Source: Channallabes apus (Eukaryota; Chordata; Actinopteri; Siluriformes; Clariidae). From it: DNA of 64,000 bases. The notes under the pieces were generated by a model, which ran no database searches, was not told where the DNA came from, and was given only the letters and a program-made list of their open reading frames with translations. The stretch is from contig CM060104.1 of NCBI GenBank assembly GCA_030522415.1, positions 14,256,229-14,320,228 on the forward strand, written 5' to 3'. The position numbers and the translations under genes are program-made. The number at the start of each line of letters is the position of its first letter. Within the stretch, counting starts at the first letter, position 1. This document shows positions 1-11,396 of the stretch, piece by piece.

Positions 1-1183
1 CACCCTGAGACGGTAGCTCTCAATTTTGCAATTTTTCATCTACTCCCATGGAAAATTGGGGCATTTCCAAACCTTAAACTTGCGATCTCTAGGCAACAGG
101 GCGAATGGGTTTCTGTTGTGCCACTCGGGAAACCTCTGAGTGAGAGACATCACTCTTACACGTCAATCTGATGCGCCTAAAACAGCAGGAACCTGCCTCA
201 CCTGCAATAAACAAAGACAGCAAGTCAGAAATAGTTTTTCTAAAATGTTACAATGTGCTGGGTGGGTGTCAGAATCATAAATGTGTTTGCTTTCTTGCAT
301 ACCGTCTAATTGGAAACTGTTCCAGGTAACTAGAAGATGAATGAAGGGATGATAACACCATTAGCATTATGCTAATTGCAATACTATGCTAACAGCATTG
401 TTTTGTTTTGATAATGGACACTAAAGGTGTTCCTGCACTTACTGGGTCTTCTGCTGAAAGAGATGCTTTGCGTGTTTAATATGAAACATAGAGAGTGTTT
501 CATGCAAGGATTGTCAGAAATAATTTAGAGTTTTTTATATTATATATATCTTTTGTTTTTCAGAATTCAGCTGCAACAACATCTGGCAGGTTTTCCTAAA
601 GCGCTATCCATACTGTACGGTGTCCAAGTCCTGAGCCGCTCCTCTTTTCTTCATATTTTGCTTCCAAGTTGCTAGACTTTCTTGTATTTTTTTTTTGTAA
701 TAATATAGTCATGAGGAATAGTTCTTCAGGCTTCCTGAAAGAGTTTTTTGGCTCTCATTTGCAGTCCAGTCCGTGTTCCTGACCAGGATCAGTGGCAAGT
801 GTATTGTTTGTTAAGCCAAACAGTGATGTTCTGTATGAATCATTCAAGAATAAAATCCATCTAAACCATGAACCAATAACATACAGGTGCAGATGATGAC
901 AGATAATCAGGCCAGTGATTATTATACTAGTGATGCTGAATATGGAGTGGGTGAAACAAACCAGAGGAGAAATGAGGTTGCTGCTGAGGTTGTTACATAA
1001 ACAACGAACTGTTATATTGTATTTTTAGGCACTTTGCAGCCTGTCATAGTAAAACATCTGTTTCCAATTTTTCTCCCCTTTAATCTACATAATAAAATTC
1101 AATTGAATTTAATATGAACAAAAGAGGGGTGGCTCAAGTCCTTTGCACAGTAATGTACAGTATATAAAGATATAAAAAATTTG
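1..1183. other. Intergenic, no supported gene
   Basis: AT-rich sequence. The only item of note is a polypyrimidine-CAG at 545-563 followed by a 23-codon open frame ending in TGA, discussed among the findings. Confidence 0.6.
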
Positions 1184-1196
1184 TTTAATAATTATT

Positions 1197-1322
1197 CATT
1201 CATTCATTCATCTTCTATAACGCTTTATCCTGTATTTAGGGTCGCGGGGACCTGGAGCCTATCCCAGGAGACTCTGGGCACGAGGCAGGGTACACCCTGG
1301 ACAGCGTGCCAATCCATCGCAG

Positions 1323-1379
<57 letters not shown>

Positions 1380-1582
1380 CAATTTGGGAACGCCAATTAG
1401 CCTAATCTGCATGTTTATGGACTGTGGGAGGAAACCGGAGTACCCGGAGTAAACCCACCAAGCACGGGGAGAACATGCAAACTCCATGCACACAGAGACG
1501 GGAATCGAATCTGGCCGGGAATCGAACCCAGATCCTGGAGGTGCAAGGCGACAGTGCTAACCACTACACCACCGCGCCGCGC
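1197..1582 (-). mobile_element. tRNA-headed SINE (Mermaid-like), copy 1
   Basis: Reverse orientation. The head (right side) holds polymerase III box sequences, AGTGGTTAGCACTGTCGCC and a GGTTCGATTCC B-box, and the body holds GTGGGAGGAAACCGGAGTAC. The tail is (ATTC)n. A ~13-bp target duplication flanks it (1184-1196 TTTAATAATTATT, 1583-1595 TTTAATGATTATT). It carries a long internal (CA)n. Confidence 0.88.
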
Positions 1583-2223
1583 TTTAATGATTATTTCTAT
1601 GTTAAATAGAAATGTGTGAAGAAAATCAGAGAAAGTGAGAGTGAAGATATGTATTTTCCTGTTAGGAAATAATCAACTGCTATTTTCCACATTCATGAGC
1701 TCGGGTATCTATAACTGACTTATTTTAATATCACCCACAGACACACACCCTCATAAACTTCCTTAATTACGGAAGGTCAAGGAGTGAGGAGGGAAATTGC
1801 CACATGTTAATATAAGAGGTAACATTTAATGATGAGGGGGCGAGAGGGAGGATACACAAGAAGCGTCGCCTTCATGCTAGAGGTTTGATTACAGCTGGTG
1901 GAGTGAAATGTCACTAGTCTGCTTTCATCACACTACACTTGAGCCTGTAGGCCATAGACTCACATAACACACATGCCATCAGAAGCACTACTAGATGATC
2001 CAGTTCTGTGATGATCCTCATTCATAGTGGCAAATGCAAACACTCATGTAAAGAAAAGCAGTTTTTTTCTGCATATTCACGAACAGATGTTAAAATATTA
2101 TGCAAACAGGTTAAAGGACTTGACTTTTGTTATTAGAGTATCATTAATATGTTCAAAAATGACAGTAACAATGAGACAGTGGCAGTAATATTAATTATTC
2201 TACTCTTTGCAGATTTGCAGGGT

Positions 2224-2254
2224 GTACGCCTGCAGCTGGTGCCTGCAGGCGTAC
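2224..2254. repeat. Perfect 12-bp hairpin
   Basis: GTACGCCTGCAG (2224-2235) and CTGCAGGCGTAC (2243-2254) around a 7-base loop. No gene nearby. Confidence 0.9.
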
Positions 2255-2527
2255 TAGTGGAGTGTGTGAATGCAAAGCATGCTACTCACTGTGATGAGAG
2301 ATGACCCTGTCTTGGGTTGATAGACTCAAAATCTTAAAGCTCTGTTTTGGAAAACAGTTTGGCCCACTGATACCATTGTCCCTGACAGAGCTCCAAGGAG
2401 GATAATTAAAACCCAAAAGGAGGCAGCCCTGACAACCCCAAAATCCTCCCAGACTTTGACTGATCTGCGCTGCGAAAAAATTGCCCAATTACTTTCACCC
2501 TCATCCCATCTCCCTCAGTCATGTGAA

Positions 2528-2542
2528 GATAGATAGATAGAT

Positions 2543-2590
<48 letters not shown>
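2528..2590. repeat. (GATA)n/(GA)n microsatellite
   Basis: GATA units grade into a pure GA run. Confidence 0.95.
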
Positions 2591-3529
2591 GGAGGGTTGG
2601 GGGTGGGGGAGGGGATGTTCATGAAATTGTCATTACTTTTAACAAGGAAGTAAATTGGACTCAGTAACTGTTCATTACCACACTTTTAAACTCTGACATC
2701 TTTTTTTTTTATTGCTCTTTGTCATTGTACATTATATTCATTGTATATGTGTAAGGTACTGTCGATGTATTTTTAGTTGTTGTTAGTTTTAATATCGTGA
2801 AGCATTCTGGGATTAATAACATTGCAATATAAGAAATCTGGAAACAATTCCAGAGAACAAAACTGACAGAGAACAACACACACACACACACACCACCTTG
2901 GCTCCATTCCCCCTGCTTTGATTTTATCACTTGTGACAAGTGCTGTGAAACTATTTGGATGGGGATGTGATTCACTTCGCTCCATGCTTATCAAATCTCC
3001 AGGAGAGGAGACTATTAACTCAAAGCAAATTGTGCCAAGTAGCTTAAAGGGTCTCTTGTCTGTTCTAATATCACTGATATCTCCATTTGTTGTCAAGGTC
3101 TAAAAGAGTATGGTCTTTTCAGTTTTTTGGAAACTCGATGGAAAAAAAACATCTCACCATGGTGGACTAACACCATTGTCCTTTCTTTCTCAAACATTAT
3201 ATATATGTAATATGTACAGTATTTGCATGTTATTATTAATATTGCAAAAACTCACATAAGGACAGAATGGCATGGTTGTGTATTAAGTAAAGTTATCTCC
3301 ATCTCACATGAGATACTGTAGAGGGAATCTTAATAAAATCTAGAAATCACCATACAATCATCCACACAAACATATTTGGTGGTATACATGATCTGTAATA
3401 TTTAAAAATTTTCATTCGTTTGTTTTTTTATGGTGACGGGTTATTAGGGGAAAGGAAATAATCGCATAAGCCATTCTGAAATTCTTTCTTTGTTAACACA
3501 GAGAATTAAGTATCATGGACCCAATTCTC

Positions 3530-3662
3530 ACTCACTCACTAACTCACTCATCGTCTATATGCTTTATCCTGTATTCAGGGTCACAGGGACTTGGAGCCTA
3601 TCCCAGGAGGCTTAGGGCACGAGGCAGGGTACACCCTGGATAGGGTGCCAATCCATCGCAGG

Positions 3663-3697
<35 letters not shown>

Positions 3698-3700
3698 TAG
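3530..3700 (-). mobile_element. SINE copy 2, 5'-truncated
   Basis: Same family as copy 1. Only the tail half is kept (GCTTTATCCTGTATTCAGGG to GGGTGCCAATCCATCGCAGG), ending in (CA)n. The tail is (ACTC)n. Confidence 0.82.
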
Positions 3701-4909
3701 ACACAATACTTATTATTTAAACACAAAGCAAAATAAATAAGTTCAAAAAATATTATCCTTACTATTAAGGAATAGTGAATATACAGTAAATATTCATTAT
3801 TGTTTATTCATCTGCAGGGCTGTAGTCGTTCCAGCACCAGGGGCAAACATACATTCTGAATGGATGCCATTACATTGCAGTGCACCAAGCATACATTCAA
3901 GAGGATTTTAACATAGCCACCGTTTCTGGAAGTGGGACAAAATCTGCATGAACAGGTATGGAAAACCTGTACAGAGAGTAACCTGAGCTTATAAGGACCC
4001 TGGAACTGTAAGCTATCAAGGCTATTTTATTTGTTACTTTTTAAGTCCTTCTGTATGCCAGTAGCTGTGACCTTACAAACTAGAATGGGAATCTCAATTA
4101 GTGCCCTCATTATCCTGATCTCTCTGACATTAGTTGAGAATGGACCCTTCACACCAGATCATGCGAGGACTTGTGCGATATGCCTATACTGTAGCTACAG
4201 TATGTGAGCAAGGCCTGTCCAACAGAAGATAATCTGGCATCATGGAATCTGGTTCAGAAGCAGACCACTGAGCCTTCCCGACAAGAGCAGCACCACAGAG
4301 ACATGGGGAACACTGGCCTGGACTTCAGACTAGTCAAACAGGCCACTCTTGGAATCATTCCCCATAGGACCCATGTTCAGATCGTCACCATGACAACAAA
4401 GCAGTATGTGAAGCACTAACAAAGACATAGTGTGCCATGCAGCAACTGATCAATCTTCTTACAGCGAGAAACTCTTTAGGAATCACAGTGTGTTGTTGTT
4501 ATTTAGTCCTGAGCTTGAAATCACTCAGTCTTAGGACTCTCCAGGAATCGCCCTTTATTGTTATCTGATTAGAATAGTTTGATGTATACTCACTAAATGG
4601 GATCACTAAGCTAATCTGTGTGGACTAACTACATACATGCAGTATATACAGTGCATCTCAAAATAAACTATAAACTATAGTTTATATTATAAATAACTAT
4701 AAATATATTTTTGACTTCTTGACACCCTTATACAGTCTAGATTCAAGTGAAATATTTTAATACTTTTAGCATTCATTTCAATTTCAATGTTTTATGTCTC
4801 AAGAAAATCTAAGCTTCAGCATCTGAAAATATTATAATATTTAATTTTGAGCTCGAGGAAATTATTCATACAGTATAATTACTATGAATCTTTCTGTGTA
4901 GTTCTGTAA
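3701..4909. other. Intergenic, no supported gene
   Basis: Nothing recognised. A 71-codon ORF at 4204-4419 has no known motif and no splice context. Confidence 0.65.
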
Positions 4910-5200
4910 ACGCATGGGGAAGACTGCTGACTTGACAGTTGTCAGCAAGACAGTCATCGACACCCTCCATAAAGAGGGTAATCCACAGAAGGTCACAGCT
5001 GGAAAGGCTGGCTGCTCACAAAGTGATGTGTGGAAGAACATTCATAGAATGGGAAATGTGGCAGAAAAAGGCACACAAGCAACTGGGCGAATCACAGCCT
5101 TAAGAAGATTGTCAATGTGCGAGAGCTTCACAAGGAGTGCAGTAAGGTTAGCGTCAGTTCATCAAGAACCACCATGAACAGACATCTTCAGGACACAAGC
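4910..5200 (+). mobile_element. Tc1-like transposase N-terminal relic
   Basis: An 87-codon ORF (4914-5177) starts MGKTADLTVVSKTVID and contains HKEGNPQKVTAGKAGCSQSD, the helix-turn-helix start of a common fish Tc1 transposase. A shifted frame continues with the second DNA-binding part. No inverted repeats were recognised. A fragment only. Confidence 0.7.
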
Positions 5201-5479
5201 TACTACTGTAGCTTTCATAGAACACCATGCCACACCTAAACCAGAGATAAAGATCACCTGTTAGGGGGTGGTGTATTTTATGCAGTAAGTAAGTAGTCAG
5301 TTAGAACAAACAACGAATCACATATTTGTGCAAATGGGCCTGTGTAGCTGCCAGCAGGTCAAGGTGTTCATGTCAATCCCTGTCTTCCCCGGAAAACTCC
5401 TACAATGGGCATGTGATCACCATAATTGGACCATGGAGCAATAAAAGATGATGAAAAAAAAAAGATGATCCCAAAATGC

Positions 5480-5765
5480 ACTTTGGGAAGAAAGTACTTG
5501 GGAAGCAAGCAAGCCAATGGAGGCAGTGTGTTGCTTTGACAACTCTTCTGTTACAAAGCTTTTGGTCCTGCTATTCATGTAGATGTTACTTTGACACGTA
5601 CAACCTACCTATACATTATTGTTGAACAAGTACATTCCATGATGAGTGTGGCTTCTTTCAGCAGGATATTGTGCCCTGATCACAAGAATGGTTTGAGAGT
5701 TAAAGGTCCTTCAAAAATCTTTAGATCTCAATCTAATACGGCATCTATATATATATTCCAAGATT
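5480..5765 (+). mobile_element. Second Tc1-like relic (catalytic-half fragment)
   Basis: GCAAGCCAATGGAGGCAGTG, then TTTGGTCCTGCTATTCATGT, TACTTTGACACGTACAACCT and TTCAGCAGGATATTG follow the order of the catalytic half of a fish Tc1-type transposase. Indels and a mid-fragment deletion leave no open frame. It looks like a different family from the 4.9 kb relic. Confidence 0.6.
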
Positions 5766-7954
5766 TAAGTCTAATTTATTAACCATGTCTGAACCAAAGA
5801 CTAGATACAATATCTGGACATTTAGACCCTGTGATCCTTTGGCAATAAAAGTTCTGCTCCAAATACAGTATGTGACACTGGCTTTTAATAGAGATCTCTC
5901 ACTAACTCTGCAGTGTCATTAACTACATTGAAGAACAGTTTTTTATTTAGTTTTGGTCTCCACACTGTGCAACAATCAATTAAAGGCATTTGTCTTATAT
6001 TCTATACCACAAGAGTATATATGACTGTATTTATCAGTCCAAAAGCATGTTCATTGTTTAGATTAATATTTTCTTGGCATTATTATTATATAGTATTAGT
6101 AATTGGCTTAGGAAGTAATACAAAATAAATTTTGAAATTTTGTAAACAGGTAACATAAAAGATAAATGTGTCTGTGAGCTAATAACTGATAAAATACATC
6201 ATATCAATTAAAAAAGCAATTTCCATGACATTCGTACGGACATCTATTTGCCCCACAACACACTTCCACAAAAGAGAAGCAATAACGTATTTAGTTCTTC
6301 TTGTGTATACACTAAAGTGTCTTTTCACTGGAGATGATAAATTGATTGTGGCATTCTTAGATAGGGTGCAATTCATTTAATTAGTCCAAGATGCACTGGA
6401 GAAAGTAACACTGCCCTGCATCGTCCAGCAAAATCAGGCTGCCTGTTAGTATAGCGCTTTGTGCTGTTATGTTGGTGTACTGAGGTTGATACTGTATTGG
6501 CATCTTCAACTATTATTATTTTTTATTTTTTTTATCCAGCAGACCAACGCTAATTTTGCTGCTGTCTGTTAGAGCTACTGGATCACCTAAGGCTCCTCCA
6601 TATATTTGAGGGTTTTCAACCCTGACAATGGTGCTGTGATAATATGACACATATCTAAATATAATCAATCAGTCATCATCACCATTCAGCAACACTCACA
6701 GACAGATCTCAGCCTGGGCATTAACTTTTTTATTTTGGACAGGATAAAATGTCTATGGAAGATGATATGGATGAGCAAGAAGAGCAATATTTGTCAAAGT
6801 AGCTTGATCATTACATAGTCCTAGAAGACTCTGAATAGAGGACTGTATTGACTTGCTCACTCCCTAGAGTCCTGTTGCCCTTCTCCTCTCTGTTCTGCTG
6901 GTCATTTGTGGTGTGTAACTGTGGGAGAATGAGATAATTGGAGGTCTGGAGTTTCCTTAAAAGAAGAATTTATTGATTGTGAACCTATTTGTACTGGTAT
7001 TTGAATGGTAAAATGTTTTATATTTAAAGAGTAATCTCAATAGCTTGGTTATAGCAGTGATTGGACAGCATCAGTCATCTGTCTAGACAATGTTTCTGCC
7101 ATAATTTGCACACATAGACAATGTGATCAGTTTTAATTAAATAAAGATATAATCATAAGTAACAGGCAGGTATTTGTTAAACAGCATTTGTTTTCCCTCA
7201 AGCGACTCACATTGCACAATCTGCTTCTACAAGAGCATAAAAAAAGACGCCTGCATACCTAAAGGACCAGCTGAAGTGTCACTCACTCAGAGCACATTTA
7301 TATAAGATATTATTCATTTGTCCATGCCTGGGAGAGGTAAGTATCATGCCCTGGTAAATGAAAGCATGACCACTATCCGCTCAAGCACACATTAGCATGA
7401 ACCCTGTCATGTCTCTAACTCCGTCCTTGTCTCCCAGTCTGCCTCCTTCTCTTGGGTCCCAGCGGAGAGGACCAGAGCAGGGAAATCGATCGCTCCACAG
7501 CCAATTTGTTAGCTGTGCATGCCTGACTGAACCGCTCCGTGCTAATACATCACAGACATTTACAGCAGGACGGAGCAGAACACACACACACACACACACA
7601 CACATACATACACATAACCCTGACTGGTGCTCACACCCACAGATCAGACTAACACGCCACACATAATCACCGGATGTGGAATCAAAGCACATTTTGCTCA
7701 GTTAACCTGAATACAGTGACTAACTATCCAGAAAAGGGAATTATTTTTGTAAACATGAAAAAAAAACATTCTAAAAAAAAAAGAAAAAAAATCCCCTTTT
7801 TCATATCATCAGGACCAATAAGGACAACTAATTATAACAATCCGAGCAACTAACATTTTCATGTGCATATTATGCTCTCCATTTTGAAATCGTTTTAGAA
7901 TTAGAAATCTACTTAGAAATTCTCAAGATAACTCTTAATTAGGATTTCCTCATT
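5766..7954. other. Intergenic, no supported gene
   Basis: AT-rich. There is a CA repeat at 7580. A perfect donor-like GAGAG|GTAAGT at 7336 lies downstream of a TATATAAG at about 7300 but has no partner exon that I can find. Confidence 0.6.
7580..7616. repeat. (CA)n microsatellite
   Basis: CA run of about 12 units, then CATACATACACA. No SINE context seen here. Confidence 0.9.
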
Positions 7955-8114
7955 AATCCGTTCATTAATGCATTCATTCATTAATTTATTCATTCACCAA
8001 AACATAATTTATTCAATCATCATTAGTAAATGGTTTATCCTGGTCAAGGACATGGTGGGAACAAGAGTCTACCATCAAATGAGGTGCGAATACACACTGG
8101 ATAGTAGGCCAGTA

Positions 8115-8147
<33 letters not shown>
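7955..8147 (-). mobile_element. Diverged SINE copy split by the Gypsy insertion
   Basis: (ATTC)n, GGTTTATCCTGGTCAAGG and TACACACTGGATAGTAGGCC followed by (CA)n correspond to the tail half of the Mermaid-like SINE, heavily diverged. The Gypsy LTR begins inside its (CA)n. Confidence 0.55.
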
Positions 8148-8149
<2 letters not shown>

Positions 8150-8553
8150 TCATGCACACTCAGCCGCGACCGGCACTAGGACCCGGAAGTAAGACGGTCG
8201 CGAACCTGAAAGCATAAAAGGAAACAAGATGGCGCCGCACATCGCTCTGTCATTGAGTTATGCCCAGGTCTTTTCGGAATCGTTCCTGTATATGTGAGTA
8301 CTCACTTTCTTGGCTATCTTTTCAGACTGAGTGTGTGTTTATAGGACTAGGATTAGATTGTGTCTTTCCTTTGCTCATTGAGTGTGAGAGTCCTTATAGC
8401 AAATCGCGTGATTATCCTGCCCGCTCGTGTTTATCCGCGTTTGGGTTTACCATTCACGCTACAGGGCTAACTGCTAAAGCTATCTGGTCATCCCGGTTAG
8501 TTCGTGACAGATAGCGCGATCATCATTCTGGTCATCCCGGTTAGTTCGTAACA
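8148..8553 (+). repeat. 5' LTR of the Gypsy element
   Basis: It matches 10991-11396 except at three positions (GGATT/GGGTT, TAGCGCG/TAGAGCG, CGTAACA/CGTGACA). It has a TATA-like GCATAAAAGG about 65 bp in. Its 3' end carries a short internal direct repeat, the unit GTCATCCCGGTTAGTTCGT occurring twice. Confidence 0.93.
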
Positions 8554-8555
8554 GA

Positions 8556-8813
8556 ATGATAGAGCCAAGAGCAGTAAACCCTGCGGATCACGCCCGCCTC
8601 TGCGATGTGGTTGACCAGCATGCTTTGCTCATCAATACGCTAACCGCGGAGCTCGATTCTCTGCGCCGGAGTGTCCAAGACACCGCGGCCTTGCGCCGTG
8701 AGGTCGCGGAGCTTAGGCAGGAGAACGCGAGCCTCCGGGCGGCGGTTGATGGGTTGGCTAGTGGTCCGCCCGCCGCAGCGGTTGCGGCGCCGCACCCCAC
8801 CCCCCCCTTCTGA
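8556..8813 (+). pseudogene. Gag N-terminal fragment of the Gypsy element
   Basis: An 85-codon ORF begins two bases after the 5' LTR. The protein has a Leu/Glu/Arg heptad-rich middle (LRREVAELRQENASLRAAV), a likely coiled coil, then a proline/alanine tail. This resembles the start of fish chromovirus Gag. Capsid and zinc knuckle are missing. The TGA at 8811 is in the same frame as the downstream pol ORF, so only one stop separates them. Confidence 0.75.
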
Positions 8814-10724
8814 CGTTTTTTTAGCTCTTCCAGACAAATAAAGTGTGCTTTTCACGAGCACTCCACCACGTTCCTGGGTTTTGTCATCTCACCCCAGGGT
8901 GTGGCCATGGACCCGCAGAAGCTGGAGGTTGTACGTCACTGGCCCCTACCCAGGACACTCAAACAGCTCCAACGCTTTCTCGGGTTTGCAAATTTTTATC
9001 GTCGCTTTATCCGGGGCTACAGTACAGTTGCAGCACCGCTTACTGCACTTACCAGGCTCTCCAACCATTCCTTCCGACTCGACCCTACCGCCATCTCAGC
9101 TTTTCACCGACTCTGTCACCTGTTCACCACCGCACCCATCCTGCTTCATCCAGATGCCAGCCAACCGTTCGTTGTGGAGGTGGACGCGTCGGAGGTGGGC
9201 ACCGGCGCTGTTCTCTCCCAACGAGGTCCAGACCAGAAGCTACACCCATGTGGCTTCTACTCCAAAAAGTTTAACCCCACTCAGCAGCGATACGGTGTAG
9301 GGGACCGCGAACTGCTGGGCATAAAGTGGGCCTTGGAGGAATGGCGTCACTGGCTCCAGGGCGCGAGTGAGCCATTCATCGTCTGGACGGATCACCAAAA
9401 CCTGATCACCATCCGCAGTTTGAAGCAGTTGAACCCACGACAGGCACGGTGGGCGCTGTTCTTCGAACAATTCAATTTCCACCTCTCGTACCGCCCGGGG
9501 TCGAAGAACACCAAGGCTGACGCCCTCTCCCGACAACACGAGCGAGAGACGCCGCGGGCGGACCCCGTGCCTGTCCTTCCACCCACCCGCATCATCGCAC
9601 CCCTGCAGTGGAACCTGGAAACGAGGATCCGCCAGGCACTGACCAGGGACCCAGCACCGGCAGGTGTGCCGCCCGGACGGCTCTTCGTCCCCGAACGACT
9701 CCGATCTGAGGTCCTCCAGTGGGGCCATTCATCACCCGTCGCAGGACACCAAGGAAGCCGGAGAACCACCACCTTCATCGGCCGGGCCTTCTGGTGGCCC
9801 TCAATGAGGAGGGAGATAACCGAGTTCGTTCGGGCGTGCCCAATGTGCGCTAGGGCGAAGGACATTAATCAGCCAACTCCAGGGGAACTCCAACCACTCC
9901 CAGTTCCCCGTCGACCCTGGTCCCACATTGCCGTAGATTTCATCACGGGCCTGCCGGATTCAGATGGAAATGACGTCATTCTGACCATTGTGGACCGCTT
10001 CTCCAAGGCAGTGCACCTGGTGGCCCTCGCCGGACTCCCGTCAGCGAAAGATACAGCTGAGCTGATTTTGGAACACGTAGTCCGATTGCATGGGTTCCCA
10101 AAGGACATCGTCTCGGACAGAGGTGCCCAGTTCACCGCCCGGTTCTGGAGGGCCTTCTGCCATCTGATCGATTCGTCCTGCAGTTTGTCTTCTGGCTACC
10201 ACCCTCAGACGAACAGTCAGACGGAGCGAGCCAACCAACAGCTGGAGCGCTACTTAAGATGTTTTGTGTCGGACCGCCAGCGCTCCTGGGCCCGCTACCT
10301 CAAGTGGGCCGAGTTATCTCACAACCTCCATGTCTCCTCAGCCACCAACCTGAGCCCATTTGAGGTGTGCTATGGTTTCCAGCCTCCGATGTTCACCCAC
10401 CAGGAACCGGAGGTTGACGTACCGTCGGCCCAACAGTTGGTTCGCCGGTGCCGGCGGCTATGGCACCAAGCCAACCTCGCCATCCGACGCACCAACACCA
10501 ACTATGTGGCCCAACACCGCCGCTGGCACCCCCCGGGACGATTGTACCACGTAGGTGACAAAGTGTGGCTATCAACCAAAAACCTCCACCTGCACACAGA
10601 GTCCAAAAAATTATCACCAAGGTTCATCGGGCCATACCGCGTCACCGTCAGGATCAACCCTGTCACCTACCGGCTCCAGCTGCCTGCGGCGCTCCGGATC
10701 CACCCTGTCTTCCACACCTCATAG
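8814..10724 (+). pseudogene. Truncated pol of the Gypsy element: RT end, RNase H, integrase
   Basis: The frame is open from just after the gag TGA. It enters pol at the end of the RT palm (KCAFHEHSTTFLGFVISPQG), then the RT thumb. RNase H follows with VEVDASEVGTGAVLSQ, RELLGIKWALEEWRHWL and WTDHQN. Integrase has an HHCC zinc finger (GHSSPVAGHQGS to CPMCAR) and core Asp-Asp-Glu motifs (IAVDFITGLP, IVSDRGAQFT, HPQTNSQTERANQQLE). Protease and the RT catalytic YxDD are deleted. The frame ends at a TAG after IHPVFHTS; related elements continue, so this stop is probably a mutation. It cannot support its own reverse transcription but keeps an apparently full integrase core. Confidence 0.9.
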
Positions 10725-10985
10725 CTGAAACCATTCACCACCTCACCCATGATTACACCCACCCCCCCTGCTCCCCCTCCCCGAATCATCGACGGCGGTC
10801 CCGCCTACACCGTGCGACGGATCCTCGACTTGTGCCCTCGGTTGTGGTCGATTGGGAGTGCTACGGCCCCGAGGAGCGGTCCTGGGTCCCAGCTCGCTTC
10901 ATCCTCGACTCCGGGCTCATTAGGGACTACCGTCACCGGGTATCCTCCACCCCTGGACCGTCCGGAGTCGGTCCTGGATGGGGGG
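10725..10985 (+). pseudogene. Broken chromodomain tail of the Gypsy integrase
   Basis: In frame with pol after its TAG, translation continues LKPFTTSP and a proline-rich linker to [12 protein letters not shown]. It then shifts frame to [19 protein letters not shown], the second half of a chromodomain. A small deletion and frameshift separate the halves. The chromodomain identifies the element as a chromovirus. Confidence 0.75.
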
Positions 10986-10990
10986 GGTAC

Positions 10991-11396
10991 TGTCATGCAC
11001 ACTCAGCCGCGACCGGCACTAGGACCCGGAAGTAAGACGGTCGCGAACCTGAAAGCATAAAAGGAAACAAGATGGCGCCGCACATCGCTCTGTCATTGAG
11101 TTATGCCCAGGTCTTTTCGGAATCGTTCCTGTATATGTGAGTACTCACTTTCTTGGCTATCTTTTCAGACTGAGTGTGTGTTTATAGGACTAGGGTTAGA
11201 TTGTGTCTTTCCTTTGCTCATTGAGTGTGAGAGTCCTTATAGCAAATCGCGTGATTATCCTGCCCGCTCGTGTTTATCCGCGTTTGGGTTTACCATTCAC
11301 GCTACAGGGCTAACTGCTAAAGCTATCTGGTCATCCCGGTTAGTTCGTGACAGATAGAGCGATCATCATTCTGGTCATCCCGGTTAGTTCGTGACA
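10991..11396 (+). repeat. 3' LTR of the Gypsy element
   Basis: Direct repeat of the 5' LTR. It is preceded by a GGGGGGG polypurine tract and followed by the continuation of the (CA)n tract that received the insertion. Confidence 0.93.

Larger units (their letters stand above)
1596..3529. other. Intergenic, no supported gene
   Basis: Contains the 2224 hairpin, the GATA/GA repeat and a short CA run at 2876-2892. The ORFs here have no motif and several are built on CA repeats. Confidence 0.7.
8148..11396 (+). mobile_element. Ty3/Gypsy chromovirus LTR retrotransposon, internally deleted
   Basis: Two 406-bp direct LTRs (8148-8553 and 10991-11396) begin TGTCATGC and end in ACA. They enclose a gag N-terminal fragment, a pol region starting late in reverse transcriptase and running through RNase H and integrase, and a broken chromodomain. 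A G-rich polypurine tract abuts the 3' LTR. The LTRs differ at only three positions that I could find, so insertion was recent. At 3.25 kb it is much shorter than a full chromovirus. Most of gag, protease and the RT palm are gone. It sits in a (CA)n tract, so the target-site duplication cannot be told from the repeat. Confidence 0.93.

Noticed and set aside
1181..1405. Poly-(His-Thr) ORF over a CA repeat, and similar ORFs near 7.4, 14.3, 16.6, 21.1, 37.9 kb
   Set aside because: They are translations of dinucleotide repeats inside SINEs or microsatellites, with no splice or domain support.
7290..7345. First exon of an unknown gene (TATA, ATG, perfect donor)
   Set aside because: No downstream exon with a compatible frame or domain could be found.
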